64,000 nt of DNA from Sphingobacterium sp. (GTDB lineage Bacteria > Bacteroidota > Bacteroidia > Sphingobacteriales > Sphingobacteriaceae). The stretch spans positions 1 to 64,000 of the forward strand of contig JALAGS010000116.1 in NCBI GenBank assembly GCA_022712315.1. The letters run 5' to 3'. The notes beneath the pieces are model-generated. The model was not told the DNA's origin, made no database searches, and saw nothing but the letters and a program-made list of their open reading frames with translations. Shown in pieces: positions 1 through 10,977 of this stretch. Numbering within the stretch: position 1 is the first letter of the stretch; the number at the start of each line of letters is the position of its first letter. The translations under genes were made by a program, and so were the position numbers.

Positions 1-196
1 CCACAACACCACCTTTAATGAACACTTCTTGTTCACCTTTACCTTGTTGAATAATTACTTTTCCATCTTCCAAAGTAGAAACAATGGCAGCGTGGTCTTT
101 CAAAATCTGGAAAGAGCCCGCAGAGCCAGGTACAGTAACAGATGTTACTTCGCCTTCGAATGCTAATTTGTCTGGAGTGATAATTGTTAATTTCAT
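1..196 (-). CDS. atpC: F1F0 ATP synthase subunit epsilon, N-terminal part (truncated by window edge)
   Basis: Reverse strand from ATG at 196 reads MKLTIITPDKLAFEGEVTSVTVPGSAGSFQILKDHAAIVS..., typical epsilon N-terminus; directly upstream of window edge and next to atpD. Confidence 0.9.
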   Translation of the reverse strand, partial: MKLTIITPDKLAFEGEVTSVTVPGSAGSFQILKDHAAIVSTLEDGKVIIQQGKGEQEVFIKGGVV

Positions 197-305
197 TATT
201 CTTAGATATAAGATTTGAGATATGAGATTTGAGAACTTTAGGTTTTCAAATAGATATGAGATAATCGAAAGTCTATTATCTCATATCTAGTGTCTAATAT
301 CTAAA

Positions 306-1826
<1,521 letters not shown>

Positions 1827-2099
1827 TTATTAATCAATTTTATATAAGAGACATAAAAGGCCTCTTTTTTGGTCAGCAAAAATAAGGTTATTCGTTTTTA
1901 AAAACAAATAGAATTTGCAATTAAATTACAATTTTATTAATGTAGGTCAAAATGTTATCGATTGTAATTCTGTCTGTTCCGATTCTTCTACCTGCAAATA
2001 TAGTTTTTCTCTTTTATCTTGCTATAGATTTTTCAAGATTACCCCTTTGTTTCGGTGAATCTTTTGTCTTTTTTTCTGGATGGGAAGATGTTAAATGAA

Positions 2100-2143
2100 A
2101 TCGACCTGTAACGAAATGCTTTGATCCTTCGTTACAGGTCGAT
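2100..2143 (-). terminator. Strong hairpin, likely terminator of the 2178-2828 gene
   Basis: Perfect 16-bp inverted repeat atcgacctgtaacgaa / ttcgttacaggtcgat with 12-nt loop; T-rich (TTTCATTT) after the stem on the minus strand. Confidence 0.6.
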
Positions 2144-2177
2144 CTAGACACACCTGCTATCTTGTCGGAATGGGGCG

Positions 2178-2828
2178 CTATATTTTTTTGTTTAGTTCAT
2201 CTTGTAATTGGCGTTTGAGCAGTTGCTCTTTCTCCATCGACTTTTTGCGGAATGTAGCAAATTCTTCTTGGGATTGCTCAGCAGTTTTTTGAAACTCCAC
2301 CGTGTCCACTTTTGCTTTCCGATAAGAAAATAAAAAGATAAACGCTGCTACTGCCAATACCGAAATGATCGTCCAGACCACAGTACTATAAAATGTTTTT
2401 GATGTGTTTATTCCTAAGAACGAGAAACTTTCTGTTTTTTCCTTCTCCTGTGCCAGCTGGTCTTTTAAAACCTGAATAGAATCCTGTAAAGTTTTAGTAT
2501 TTGACGTATAGTTACTGGAAGAGGATTTCAAGGAGCTGATCTCTTTGTGAAGTTTTGCTACGGTATCAATTACATTTCTTTTAACAATATCAAGATTGGT
2601 TTTGCGCACCATCTTGAAGTCATAGTTATTTTTTGAGATATAATTGAGGTGGTCAAATTGATTTGCCAAACTTCCTTTTTTTAATCCATCTGGACTGTAT
2701 TTGAAGGCATTATCCTGTTGTGTCGCCGTAGAAGAGGGGGCTGCCGCAGGAGTCTGTGCCTGTAATTGTGTATAGGATGAAATAAATAAAATTGTAAAGA
2801 ATATAAATGCTAATCTCAATTTGCTCAT
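2178..2828 (-). CDS. Hypothetical secreted/membrane protein with coiled coil and one TM helix
   Basis: Signal peptide MSKLRLAFIFFTILFISSYTQLQAQ, Lys/Glu-rich coiled coil, TM segment FYSTVVWTIISVLAVAAFIFLFSY. Confidence 0.6.
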   Translation of the reverse strand: MSKLRLAFIFFTILFISSYTQLQAQTPAAAPSSTATQQDNAFKYSPDGLKKGSLANQFDHLNYISKNNYDFKMVRKTNLDIVKRNVIDTVAKLHKEISSLKSSSSNYTSNTKTLQDSIQVLKDQLAQEKEKTESFSFLGINTSKTFYSTVVWTIISVLAVAAFIFLFSYRKAKVDTVEFQKTAEQSQEEFATFRKKSMEKEQLLKRQLQDELNKKI

Positions 2829-2977
2829 AGTTGTTTATTTTTATAGAATACGTTTATTCAGCATATCCTCATTGTAAAAATAGGATATGCCTGTGATAAA
2901 TATAAGGAATTATTGAAAAAACGAAAATGGAAAGTGAAATATATTCCTTTTCCTTTGTCTGATTCCTGATCGTGTTC

Positions 2978-3682
2978 TTATGATTCGATTGACCAGCTGG
3001 GCAAATAACGTAAGAAGGACATAATCTTTTCTTTATAGATAGCTGTATTCAGTTTGAAATAGTAGGCTCCTTTTTTAGAATTTTCTTTATCTTTTTCCTG
3101 CAGTTTAATAATGAGATCAGATGCAAGCAGTTTTCGGCTAAAATTGCGTTTATCCAATTCGATATTGTATACGCCCTCATAGAGCGCAGCAATTTGAGGG
3201 ATTGTGAATTTTTCAGGGAGCAACTCGAACAAAATCGGATACAAGGCTGCTTTCATACGTAAACGATGCTGTGCTGAAGAAATCATTTGGTCATGATCGA
3301 AGATCAACGCTGGATGCTGCTGTAAGGGAAACCATCGGGCTTCGTAATCGTCACTTAGGATATGTTTGTATTGTTGCGTATCAATTAATGCAAAATAACA
3401 GATGCTGACAACCCGATCGTTGGGTTCACGGTTAGGTTCCCCAAATACACTACACTGCTCCATGTATACATTTTCAAGTCCGGTTAATTGTCTGAGTACT
3501 CTGCTCGCGGCCTCTTCGGGACTTTCGTCAGATTGAACGAAGCCGCCCATTAGACTCCATTTATTTCTTTCTGGTTCGAAATCTCGTTTAATTAAAAGCA
3601 CTTCCAGGGATTCGCCGTTAAATCCAAATATGATACAGTCTACCGCCAAAAGGATCCCTGAATCTTTTTTATAATATTCCAT
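2978..3682 (-). CDS. araR: Nudix-domain transcriptional regulator, AraR/NrtR-like (Nudix plus C-terminal winged helix)
   Basis: 234 aa; Nudix fold with degenerate Nudix box GFVQSDESPEEAASRVLRQLTGL, C-terminal wHTH-like region; divergent from araBDA. Nudix-type AraR is known from Bacteroides. Confidence 0.8.
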   Translation of the reverse strand: MEYYKKDSGILLAVDCIIFGFNGESLEVLLIKRDFEPERNKWSLMGGFVQSDESPEEAASRVLRQLTGLENVYMEQCSVFGEPNREPNDRVVSICYFALIDTQQYKHILSDDYEARWFPLQQHPALIFDHDQMISSAQHRLRMKAALYPILFELLPEKFTIPQIAALYEGVYNIELDKRNFSRKLLASDLIIKLQEKDKENSKKGAYYFKLNTAIYKEKIMSFLRYLPSWSIES

Positions 3683-3862
3683 CGTCTATCGTTTTATCTT
3701 TTTATCTGACTTCATCCCGTTTATTCACTCAGCAAAACTATGTAAAAAAGTAAATAGCTAAAAATAAGTATAATAATTGTCTGATATGTCCCGCAAAAAT
3801 GCTTTTGTATGCCAATAACAAGGGTTCGGGTTCACCATAATTTGCTGGGATGAAGTTAGCTC

Positions 3863-3904
3863 AATTTTTTAAATATGAAAATTTTCTTTCATATTTAAAA
3901 AATT
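3863..3904. promoter_or_regulatory. Candidate AraR operator upstream of araB
   Basis: Perfect 18-bp inverted repeat aattttttaaatatgaaa-attttc-tttcatatttaaaaaatt, next to TTTG (3914-3917) and TAACTTTA (3940-3947) resembling Bacteroidetes -33/-7 elements. Confidence 0.6.
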
Positions 3905-4012
3905 AAATGTTTATTTGACACTAATTATTTTTAAAGTGCTAACTTTACGAGTGTGGTATTGAAAAATAAGACGTTAGAAACAATTATAAGTTATAAACCA
4001 AATTCAGCAAAA

Positions 4013-5701
4013 ATGTATAAATCGTATGTCATTGGCGTGGACTATGGAAGTGATTCAGTCCGTTCGGTCTTGGTCGATGCTAACAATGGCGAGGAAATAG
4101 CTTCTTCCGTATTTTATTATCCTCGATGGAAAAGAGGTGAGTATTGTGATGCCGCTTCCAGTCAGTTCAGGCAACACCCTTTGGATTACATCGAAGGATT
4201 GGAAGCGACAATAAAGGATTGTTTGCTCAAATCGGGGTTGAATAATATCGGGACTGCTGTAAAAGCAATTTCCGTGGATACAACGGGATCGACTCCAGTG
4301 GCCGTCAATGCGCAAGGAGTTCCCTTGGCTCTACTTGATGAGTTTAAAGATAATCCTAATGCGATGTTTGTCTTATGGAAAGATCATACAGCTGTTCAGG
4401 AGGCTAAAGAGATTAATCTTCATAATCAAAATAGCGCAGTGGATTATCTGAAGTATGTGGGCGGTGTCTATTCTTCAGAGTGGTTCTGGGCTAAATTGCT
4501 TCATGTTTTTAGAGTAGATGAGCAGGTAAGGAAGGCAACATTCAGTTGGGTTGAACACTGCGATTATATTCCCTTTTTATTAACAGGTGGTGTAGATGCT
4601 TCCGCGATCAAACGAGGTGTATGTGCGGCAGGGCATAAGTCGCTTTGGGCTGAAGAATTCGATGGATTACCTCCGAACGCATTTTTTTCTGCCCTAGACC
4701 CTTTGCTGGATGGCTTTGTGGATCGCTTGTTTTCTGAGACCCATACTTCAGATAAGCCAGCGGGCCAGCTTTCAGAAGAATGGGCGCAACGGTTGGGTCT
4801 TACAACATCGGTGGTTGTTGGGATAGGTGCATTTGACTGTCATATGGGGGCCGTTGGTGGGCAAATTGAGCCCTATTATCTGAGTAAGGTCATGGGGACT
4901 TCAACCTGTGATATGTTGGTGGCACCTAAAGAAGAGGTGCAGCATACATTAGTCAAAGGCATCTGCGGTCAAGTGGATGGTTCGATCATTCCGGGAATGA
5001 TTGGTATGGAGGCAGGTCAGTCCGCATTTGGAGACGCTTATGCCTGGTTGAAACAAATTTTATTGTGGCCAACGAAAAACCTGATTCAAGGAGTTGATGG
5101 AATCACAGCGACTATGGGAGAACAAATTCTAGCGACTTTGGAAGAAAAGCTACTGGTTAGTTTAAGTGAGCAGGCAGCACTTTTGCCTGTAACAGCAAGT
5201 TCGGAATTAGCCCTAGACTGGCTTAATGGGCGTCGGACTCCCGATGCAGACCAATCCTTGAAAGGTGCGGTTACGGGCTTGCATCTTGGAACAGATGCTC
5301 CCCGAATCTTCCGTGCGATTGTTGAAGCGACATGCTTTGGCGCAAAGGCTATTGTGGATCGATTTGTAGAGCAGGGTATTCCCGTCAAAGGTTTGATTGG
5401 TTTAGGGGGAGTGGCAAAAAAATCACCATTTATTATGCAGATGATGGCCAATGTGATGAATATGCCTATTCGTATTCATAAGAGTGAACAGACTTGTGCT
5501 ATTGGCGCAGCGATGTTCGCCGCGACTGCAGCAGGGCTGTATGACCGTGTTGAGGATGCCATGGAAGCCATGGGGCAAGGCTTTGAACGAACCTATGTCC
5601 CAGAGGATAAATGGGTGTCTATGTATGCTGAGCGTTATGAACGTTACAAGGCTCTGGGCGCTTTCATCGAAGGAAAAGAGTTATTGTCCATTACCGTTTA
5701 A
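4013..5701 (+). CDS. araB: Ribulokinase
   Basis: FGGY-type kinase MYKSYVIGVDYGSDSVRSVLVD...; start moved from ORF-track 3953 to ATG 4013. Confidence 0.95.
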   Translation: MYKSYVIGVDYGSDSVRSVLVDANNGEEIASSVFYYPRWKRGEYCDAASSQFRQHPLDYIEGLEATIKDCLLKSGLNNIGTAVKAISVDTTGSTPVAVNAQGVPLALLDEFKDNPNAMFVLWKDHTAVQEAKEINLHNQNSAVDYLKYVGGVYSSEWFWAKLLHVFRVDEQVRKATFSWVEHCDYIPFLLTGGVDASAIKRGVCAAGHKSLWAEEFDGLPPNAFFSALDPLLDGFVDRLFSETHTSDKPAGQLSEEWAQRLGLTTSVVVGIGAFDCHMGAVGGQIEPYYLSKVMGTSTCDMLVAPKEEVQHTLVKGICGQVDGSIIPGMIGMEAGQSAFGDAYAWLKQILLWPTKNLIQGVDGITATMGEQILATLEEKLLVSLSEQAALLPVTASSELALDWLNGRRTPDADQSLKGAVTGLHLGTDAPRIFRAIVEATCFGAKAIVDRFVEQGIPVKGLIGLGGVAKKSPFIMQMMANVMNMPIRIHKSEQTCAIGAAMFAATAAGLYDRVEDAMEAMGQGFERTYVPEDKWVSMYAERYERYKALGAFIEGKELLSITV

Positions 5702-5718
5702 TCATCGAAATTTTAACC

Positions 5719-6411
5719 ATGTATAATTCAATTAAAGAGGAAGCCTACCATTGCAATATGCAATTGCCCCAGTTGGGTCTTGTGCTTTTTACATTTGGAA
5801 ATGTCAGTGTTGTCGATCGTCAGCACGGAGTTTTTGCCATAAAACCGAGCGGCGTTCCCTATGAGGAGCTTTCACCGGATCATATGGTGATTGTTGACTT
5901 CGAAGGGAATGTAGTTGAAGGTCACCTTAGGCCTTCGTCAGATACAAAAACGCATGCGGTATTGTATAAACATTGGAAAGAAATTGGTGGGATCACCCAC
6001 ACGCACTCTACCTATGCAACTGCTTGGGCACAGAGTCAACGTGATATTCCGATTTTCGGAACAACTCATGCAGATCATTTGACGGTAGATATTCCTTGTG
6101 CGCCCCCAATGCGTGATGAAATGATTGCAGGGAACTATGAACATGAAACGGGCTTCCAGATTATCAATCATTTCGCTGAAAATAAACTGGATCATAAAGA
6201 GGTGGAAATGATCTTAGTGGGTAATCATGCGCCCTTTGTGTGGGGTAAAACCGGAATAAAGTCTGTTTATAACAGTGCCGTACTGGAACAAGTGGCTAAA
6301 ATGGCCTGGTTGACGGAACAGATCAATCCCGAAGCACCTCGATTAAAACCTGCGTTAATCAAAAAGCATTATGAACGGAAGCATGGGACAAATGCCTATT
6401 ATGGTCAATAA
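5719..6411 (+). CDS. araD: L-ribulose-5-phosphate 4-epimerase
   Basis: Class II aldolase family; GNVSVVDRQHGVFAIKPSGVPYEEL, THSTYATAWAQ. Confidence 0.95.
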   Translation: MYNSIKEEAYHCNMQLPQLGLVLFTFGNVSVVDRQHGVFAIKPSGVPYEELSPDHMVIVDFEGNVVEGHLRPSSDTKTHAVLYKHWKEIGGITHTHSTYATAWAQSQRDIPIFGTTHADHLTVDIPCAPPMRDEMIAGNYEHETGFQIINHFAENKLDHKEVEMILVGNHAPFVWGKTGIKSVYNSAVLEQVAKMAWLTEQINPEAPRLKPALIKKHYERKHGTNAYYGQ

Positions 6412-6453
6412 TTCTGAACAATAAAAAAACTATAGCAAAAACTACAATTTAAA

Positions 6454-7956
6454 ATGAATATCAATTTAAGAGAACTTGAGGTCTGGTTTGTTGTTGGGAG
6501 CCAGGATCTTTATGGAGAAGAAACATTAAGACAGGTTGCTGTTCACGCCGAAGAAATCGCAAATTATTTACATGCGCAAGGGACGATTCCTGTGGCGGTA
6601 AAATACAAACCGATCGTCAAAAATACAGATGAGATTTATGCGACGTTGACTGCTGCTAACAATGAGCAGAATTGTATTGGAGTCATTACCTGGATGCATA
6701 CGTTTTCACCTGCAAAGATGTGGATCAGAGGTTTAAAAGCGTTACAAAAACCGTTGTTGCATCTACATACGCAGTATAACCAAGATATTCCATGGAATAG
6801 TATCGACATGGATTTTATGAACCTAAACCAAAGTGCACATGGTGATCGTGAATTTGGACATATCGTCAGCCGTTTAAAAATAGGCCGTAAAGTTGTAACC
6901 GGGCATTGGCAGGATGCGGAAGTGCTTGAACGGATCAATGTTTGGGCACGTGCAGCTGCAGGGTGGCATGACTGGCAGGGTGCTAAATTTGCACGATTCG
7001 GCGATAACATGCGTTATGTGGCCGTCACAGATGGCGATAAGGTGGAAGCTGAGTCGCAATTTGGCTTTTCGGTAAATACGTATGCCATTGGCGATTTGGT
7101 CGAGATAATCAATGCAAGCACTGAAGCAGAAATAGCGGCCTTAGTGGCGGAGTACGAGGCAACTTATGAACTAGCCGAAAATGTGCAAGCGGGTGGTGTA
7201 TTTCGCCATAACTTAATCGAAGCGGCCAAAATAGAAATTGGTCTGCGGAAGTTTTTGGAGCAAGGCAACTTTAAAGGTTTTACAGATACTTTTGAGGATT
7301 TGCATGGCATGGTACAACTCCCTGGTTTGGCGGTACAACGTCTAATGGCTGAGGGCTATGGTTTTGCCGGTGAAGGGGATTGGAAGACTCCGGCTTTGGT
7401 GCGTGCTTGCAAAGTGATGGGGGCAGGATTAGCGGGAACAACAGCATTTATGGAAGATTATACCTACCATTTTGATCCGCAGAATCCCCTGGTACTTGGC
7501 TCACATATGTTGGAAGTGGATCCGGCTTTAGCAACGGGCAAACCACGTATAGAAGTACATCCCCTTGGAATTGGCGGCAAGGCAGATCCTGCGCGTTTGG
7601 TTTTCAATGGCCAGAGCGGAGATGCATTGAATGCCTCCTTGGTCGATATGGGAACGCGCTTTCGCTTGATCGTTAATAAAGTACAAGGTATTTCTGTGGA
7701 AGAGGAATTACCCAAACTTCCTGTTGCGCGTGTGTTATGGAAACCGCTTCCTGATATGAAAACAGGCTGCAGTGCCTGGATTGTAGCGGGGGGGGCACAC
7801 CATACCGCATACAGCTTGAGCTTAACACCCGAATATCTGGAGGACTTTGCTCGTATTGCGGGACTAGAATATGTGTTGATCGACGAGGAGACTACGGTTG
7901 CGAAACTCGAAGATCAATTAAAATGGAATGAACTTTATTATTTACTCAGTAAATAA
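6454..7956 (+). CDS. araA: L-arabinose isomerase
   Basis: 500 aa; EVWFVVGSQDLYGEETLRQV, PWNSIDMDFMNLNQSAHGDREFG. Confidence 0.98.
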   Translation: MNINLRELEVWFVVGSQDLYGEETLRQVAVHAEEIANYLHAQGTIPVAVKYKPIVKNTDEIYATLTAANNEQNCIGVITWMHTFSPAKMWIRGLKALQKPLLHLHTQYNQDIPWNSIDMDFMNLNQSAHGDREFGHIVSRLKIGRKVVTGHWQDAEVLERINVWARAAAGWHDWQGAKFARFGDNMRYVAVTDGDKVEAESQFGFSVNTYAIGDLVEIINASTEAEIAALVAEYEATYELAENVQAGGVFRHNLIEAAKIEIGLRKFLEQGNFKGFTDTFEDLHGMVQLPGLAVQRLMAEGYGFAGEGDWKTPALVRACKVMGAGLAGTTAFMEDYTYHFDPQNPLVLGSHMLEVDPALATGKPRIEVHPLGIGGKADPARLVFNGQSGDALNASLVDMGTRFRLIVNKVQGISVEEELPKLPVARVLWKPLPDMKTGCSAWIVAGGAHHTAYSLSLTPEYLEDFARIAGLEYVLIDEETTVAKLEDQLKWNELYYLLSK

Positions 7957-7961
7957 TAACC

Positions 7962-8001
7962 TAAGCCATTTATACTTCATCTTCGGGGTATAAATGGCTT
8001 A
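7962..8001 (+). promoter_or_regulatory. Intercistronic hairpin between araA and sugar symporter
   Basis: Perfect 14-bp inverted repeat taagccatttatac / gtataaatggctta, 12-nt loop; no following T tract. Confidence 0.6.
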
Positions 8002-8024
8002 AGATAATAACCAATTTGGGAAAT

Positions 8025-9725
8025 ATGGAAAAATTTGCAACGGTAGATTACATCATCTTCGTAATTTACTTCTTTATTGTAGCCGGCTATGGCTACTGGA
8101 TTTATCGTAAAAAGACGAATAGTTTAAGCAGCAGCAAGGACTACTTTTTGGCGGAAGGATCACTGACCTGGTGGGCCATCGGCTCTTCGTTGATCGCATC
8201 GAATATTTCTGCTGAGCAGTTTATTGGCATGAGCGGTAATGGATTTGAGGTCGGTATTGCTGTAGCCGCTTATGAGCTTATTGCTGCAGTAGCTTTAATT
8301 ATTGTTGCGGTTTGGTTTATACCAGTCTATCTGAAAAATAAGATTTTCACCATGCCTCAATTTTTGAACAACCGATATAATGAAACGACGAGTCTCATTA
8401 TGGCAATTTTCTGGTTGTTTTTATATGTGTTTGTTAACCTGACATCGATTTTGTATCTAGGGGCAATCGCTATTTCGAGTATGGCAGGTGGCGGAGACAG
8501 CTTTCATACCATAACAGTTGCTTTAGCCGTTTTTGCCGTCATCATTACCTTAGGCGGAATGCGTGTCATTGGTTTTACAGATGTTATTCAGGTGGTTGTA
8601 TTGATTATTGGCGGTATAGCGACAACCTATGTGGCATTGACTTTAGTCAGTGAACATTTTGGTTTGGGACAAGATGCTTTGGCTGGATTCAATAAGCTGA
8701 TGGAAGATTCTCCGGAACATTTTAACCTATTTGTCGATAAACCTGGACCGGGGGCCAGTCAGGAAGATATCAATAAGTATCTGATGCTGCCTGGGATAGG
8801 GATGTACCTTGCAGGAATCTGGATTGTCAATTTAAATTATTGGGGCTGTAATCAATACATCACACAACGTGCTTTAGGAGCTGATCTAAAAACTGCACGT
8901 ACTGGAATTCTCTTTGCGGGATTTCTAAAACTGTTTATGCCAATTATCGTTATGCTTCCCGGAATTGCTGCTTATGTGCTCTACAAAAATGGCGCGCTGC
9001 AACAGGAAATGGCTCCTGGAGGGGTATTTCATGCCGATAATGCGTATTCGGCGATATTGGGCTATCTACCAAATGGTATGAAAGGGCTTGCGCTGGCAGC
9101 ACTTACAGCAGCAATTGTAGCCGGATTGGCCGGAAAAGCAAATAGTATCGCAACGATTTTTACACTGGATATTTTTAAGAAATACCTCAACAAAGATGCG
9201 AGTGAAGCTAAAATGGTATGGGTGGGAAAAATAACGATTATTGTATCTATTTTACTGTCGGTATTATTTACCTGGAATGATGCCTTAGGAATTGGTGGGG
9301 CTGGTGGCTTTACCTTTATCCAAAAATATACAGGTTTTATCAGTCCGGGTGTTTTTGCGATGTTTTTGTTGGGCATGTTTTGGAAAAGGACTACGGGAGC
9401 TGCTGCGATCACTGGACTCGTTACCGGTTTTGCGTTATCCGTATTTTTCAATGAATTTGCTACAAAAGTGCTTGGTCCCGAAACATGGCTGTATACTGCC
9501 TATCCAAATAAAGCGGGCGTTTATGAGATTCCATTTCAAATATGTATGGGATTAGCATTTGTATTTACTATGTTGGCCATGATTGCTGTGAGCTTATTTG
9601 GACCAAAGGTCAATCCAAAAGCTTTTGTATTGGATCGATCGATGTTTAAAGTAGAACCATCTGTATTAGCATTAATTGTTGTGACTTTACTGATGGTGAC
9701 TGCTATTTATGTGCGTTTCTGGTAG
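8025..9725 (+). CDS. Sodium:solute symporter (SSS/SGLT-like), presumed arabinose transporter
   Basis: Multi-TM; KKTNSLSSSKDYFLAEGSLTWWAIGSSLIASNISAEQFIGMSG; start adjusted to ATG 8025. Confidence 0.9.
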   Translation: MEKFATVDYIIFVIYFFIVAGYGYWIYRKKTNSLSSSKDYFLAEGSLTWWAIGSSLIASNISAEQFIGMSGNGFEVGIAVAAYELIAAVALIIVAVWFIPVYLKNKIFTMPQFLNNRYNETTSLIMAIFWLFLYVFVNLTSILYLGAIAISSMAGGGDSFHTITVALAVFAVIITLGGMRVIGFTDVIQVVVLIIGGIATTYVALTLVSEHFGLGQDALAGFNKLMEDSPEHFNLFVDKPGPGASQEDINKYLMLPGIGMYLAGIWIVNLNYWGCNQYITQRALGADLKTARTGILFAGFLKLFMPIIVMLPGIAAYVLYKNGALQQEMAPGGVFHADNAYSAILGYLPNGMKGLALAALTAAIVAGLAGKANSIATIFTLDIFKKYLNKDASEAKMVWVGKITIIVSILLSVLFTWNDALGIGGAGGFTFIQKYTGFISPGVFAMFLLGMFWKRTTGAAAITGLVTGFALSVFFNEFATKVLGPETWLYTAYPNKAGVYEIPFQICMGLAFVFTMLAMIAVSLFGPKVNPKAFVLDRSMFKVEPSVLALIVVTLLMVTAIYVRFW

Positions 9726-9730
9726 AAATG

Positions 9731-9797
9731 CCATCGGAAGAATTAACTAATTATGAACCATTCCTATTGAATTAGGAAGCCTCCATCAGACCGATGG
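9731..9797 (+). promoter_or_regulatory. Nested stem-loops between symporter and galM
   Basis: ccatcgg (9731-9737) / ccgatgg (9791-9797) enclosing ttccta (9761-9766) / taggaa (9773-9778). Confidence 0.35.
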
Positions 9798-9815
9798 AAC
9801 AAAACTTAATTGCAG

Positions 9816-10964
9816 ATGAATAAGAAAATTATTATTGGTTTGTTGACTTGTGCTTCATTAGCTTACGGCTGCCAGTCTTCATCAACTCAAAATAAGCAGG
9901 CGGCAGCGTTGGCTGATTCTGCTTCCGGCCAAGCTTTCGATAGCCAGATCGATGGTAAAGAGGTTAAACTGTTCCAGCTCAGAAATGACAAACTTGCCAT
10001 AACTTTGACAAACTATGGTGCCCGCCTGGTAAGTTTAAAAGTCCCCAATAAGGACGGGAAAGTGACTGATGTGATTTTGGGTTATGATTCAGCCAAAGAA
10101 TATAAGGATAACTATAATAATTTTTACGGCGCAATTGTGGGGCGTTATGGTAATCGGATTGGTAAAGCTTCTTTCAAACTGAATGGCGAAGTGTATGTGC
10201 TTGAAAAGAATGATGGAGAGAATTCACTTCATGGCGGTACCAATGGGGTATACAACAAGGTATGGGATGTGATTAGCAATACTGAAACATCGATCACACT
10301 GGCCTATACTTCACCTGATAAAGAAGCAGGCTATCCCGGAACGGTTAAGATGGAGGTTACCTATACGCTGGAGGAAAATGGAGGTCTGGCTATAAGCTAT
10401 CAGGCAACGACGGATAAGGAGACGGTCTTAAATCTAACTAACCACGCTTATTTCAATCTGAATGGAGCTGGTGATTCTTCGATTTTAGATCACGAGCTTC
10501 AGATCGATGCAAAAGCAATTACCGAAGTGGACAATACCTTGATCCCAACAGGAAAGAGCTTGCCTGTAGGGGGTACAGCATTCGACTTTACAAAACCCAT
10601 ACTCGTTGGTGCTCATATAGAAGATGAAAATGCACAATTGAAGATCGGAAAAGGTTATGATCATAATTTTGAACTTAACAAGAAGGATGGCTTTCAAAAA
10701 GTGGCATGGGTGTATGCTGCAAAGACGGGTATCCAAATGGAGGTTTTTACGACTGAGCCAGGTCTGCAATTTTACAGCGGTAATTTTATGAAGGACTCAG
10801 ATCCAAAAGGAAAAGAAGGGAAAGTCTATCCATTTCGTTCAGCATTTTGCCTGGAAACACAGCATTTTCCTGATGCGCCAAATCATCCCAATTTTGCATC
10901 AACGGTCTTGAAGCCCGGAGAAAAATATAGTTCAAAAACAACTTATCGATTTAGTGTCAAATAA
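9816..10964 (+). CDS. galM: Aldose 1-epimerase, lipoprotein
   Basis: Lipobox LAYGC; GAIVGRYGNRIGKASF, NLTNHAYFNLNG. Confidence 0.93.
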   Translation: MNKKIIIGLLTCASLAYGCQSSSTQNKQAAALADSASGQAFDSQIDGKEVKLFQLRNDKLAITLTNYGARLVSLKVPNKDGKVTDVILGYDSAKEYKDNYNNFYGAIVGRYGNRIGKASFKLNGEVYVLEKNDGENSLHGGTNGVYNKVWDVISNTETSITLAYTSPDKEAGYPGTVKMEVTYTLEENGGLAISYQATTDKETVLNLTNHAYFNLNGAGDSSILDHELQIDAKAITEVDNTLIPTGKSLPVGGTAFDFTKPILVGAHIEDENAQLKIGKGYDHNFELNKKDGFQKVAWVYAAKTGIQMEVFTTEPGLQFYSGNFMKDSDPKGKEGKVYPFRSAFCLETQHFPDAPNHPNFASTVLKPGEKYSSKTTYRFSVK

Positions 10965-10977
10965 TAAAGTCTATATC

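Noticed and set aside
2861-2890. gcatatcct/aggatatgc 9-bp inverted repeat downstream of the Nudix regulator
   Set aside because: Could be a weak terminator, but no T tract follows on the minus strand; left unannotated
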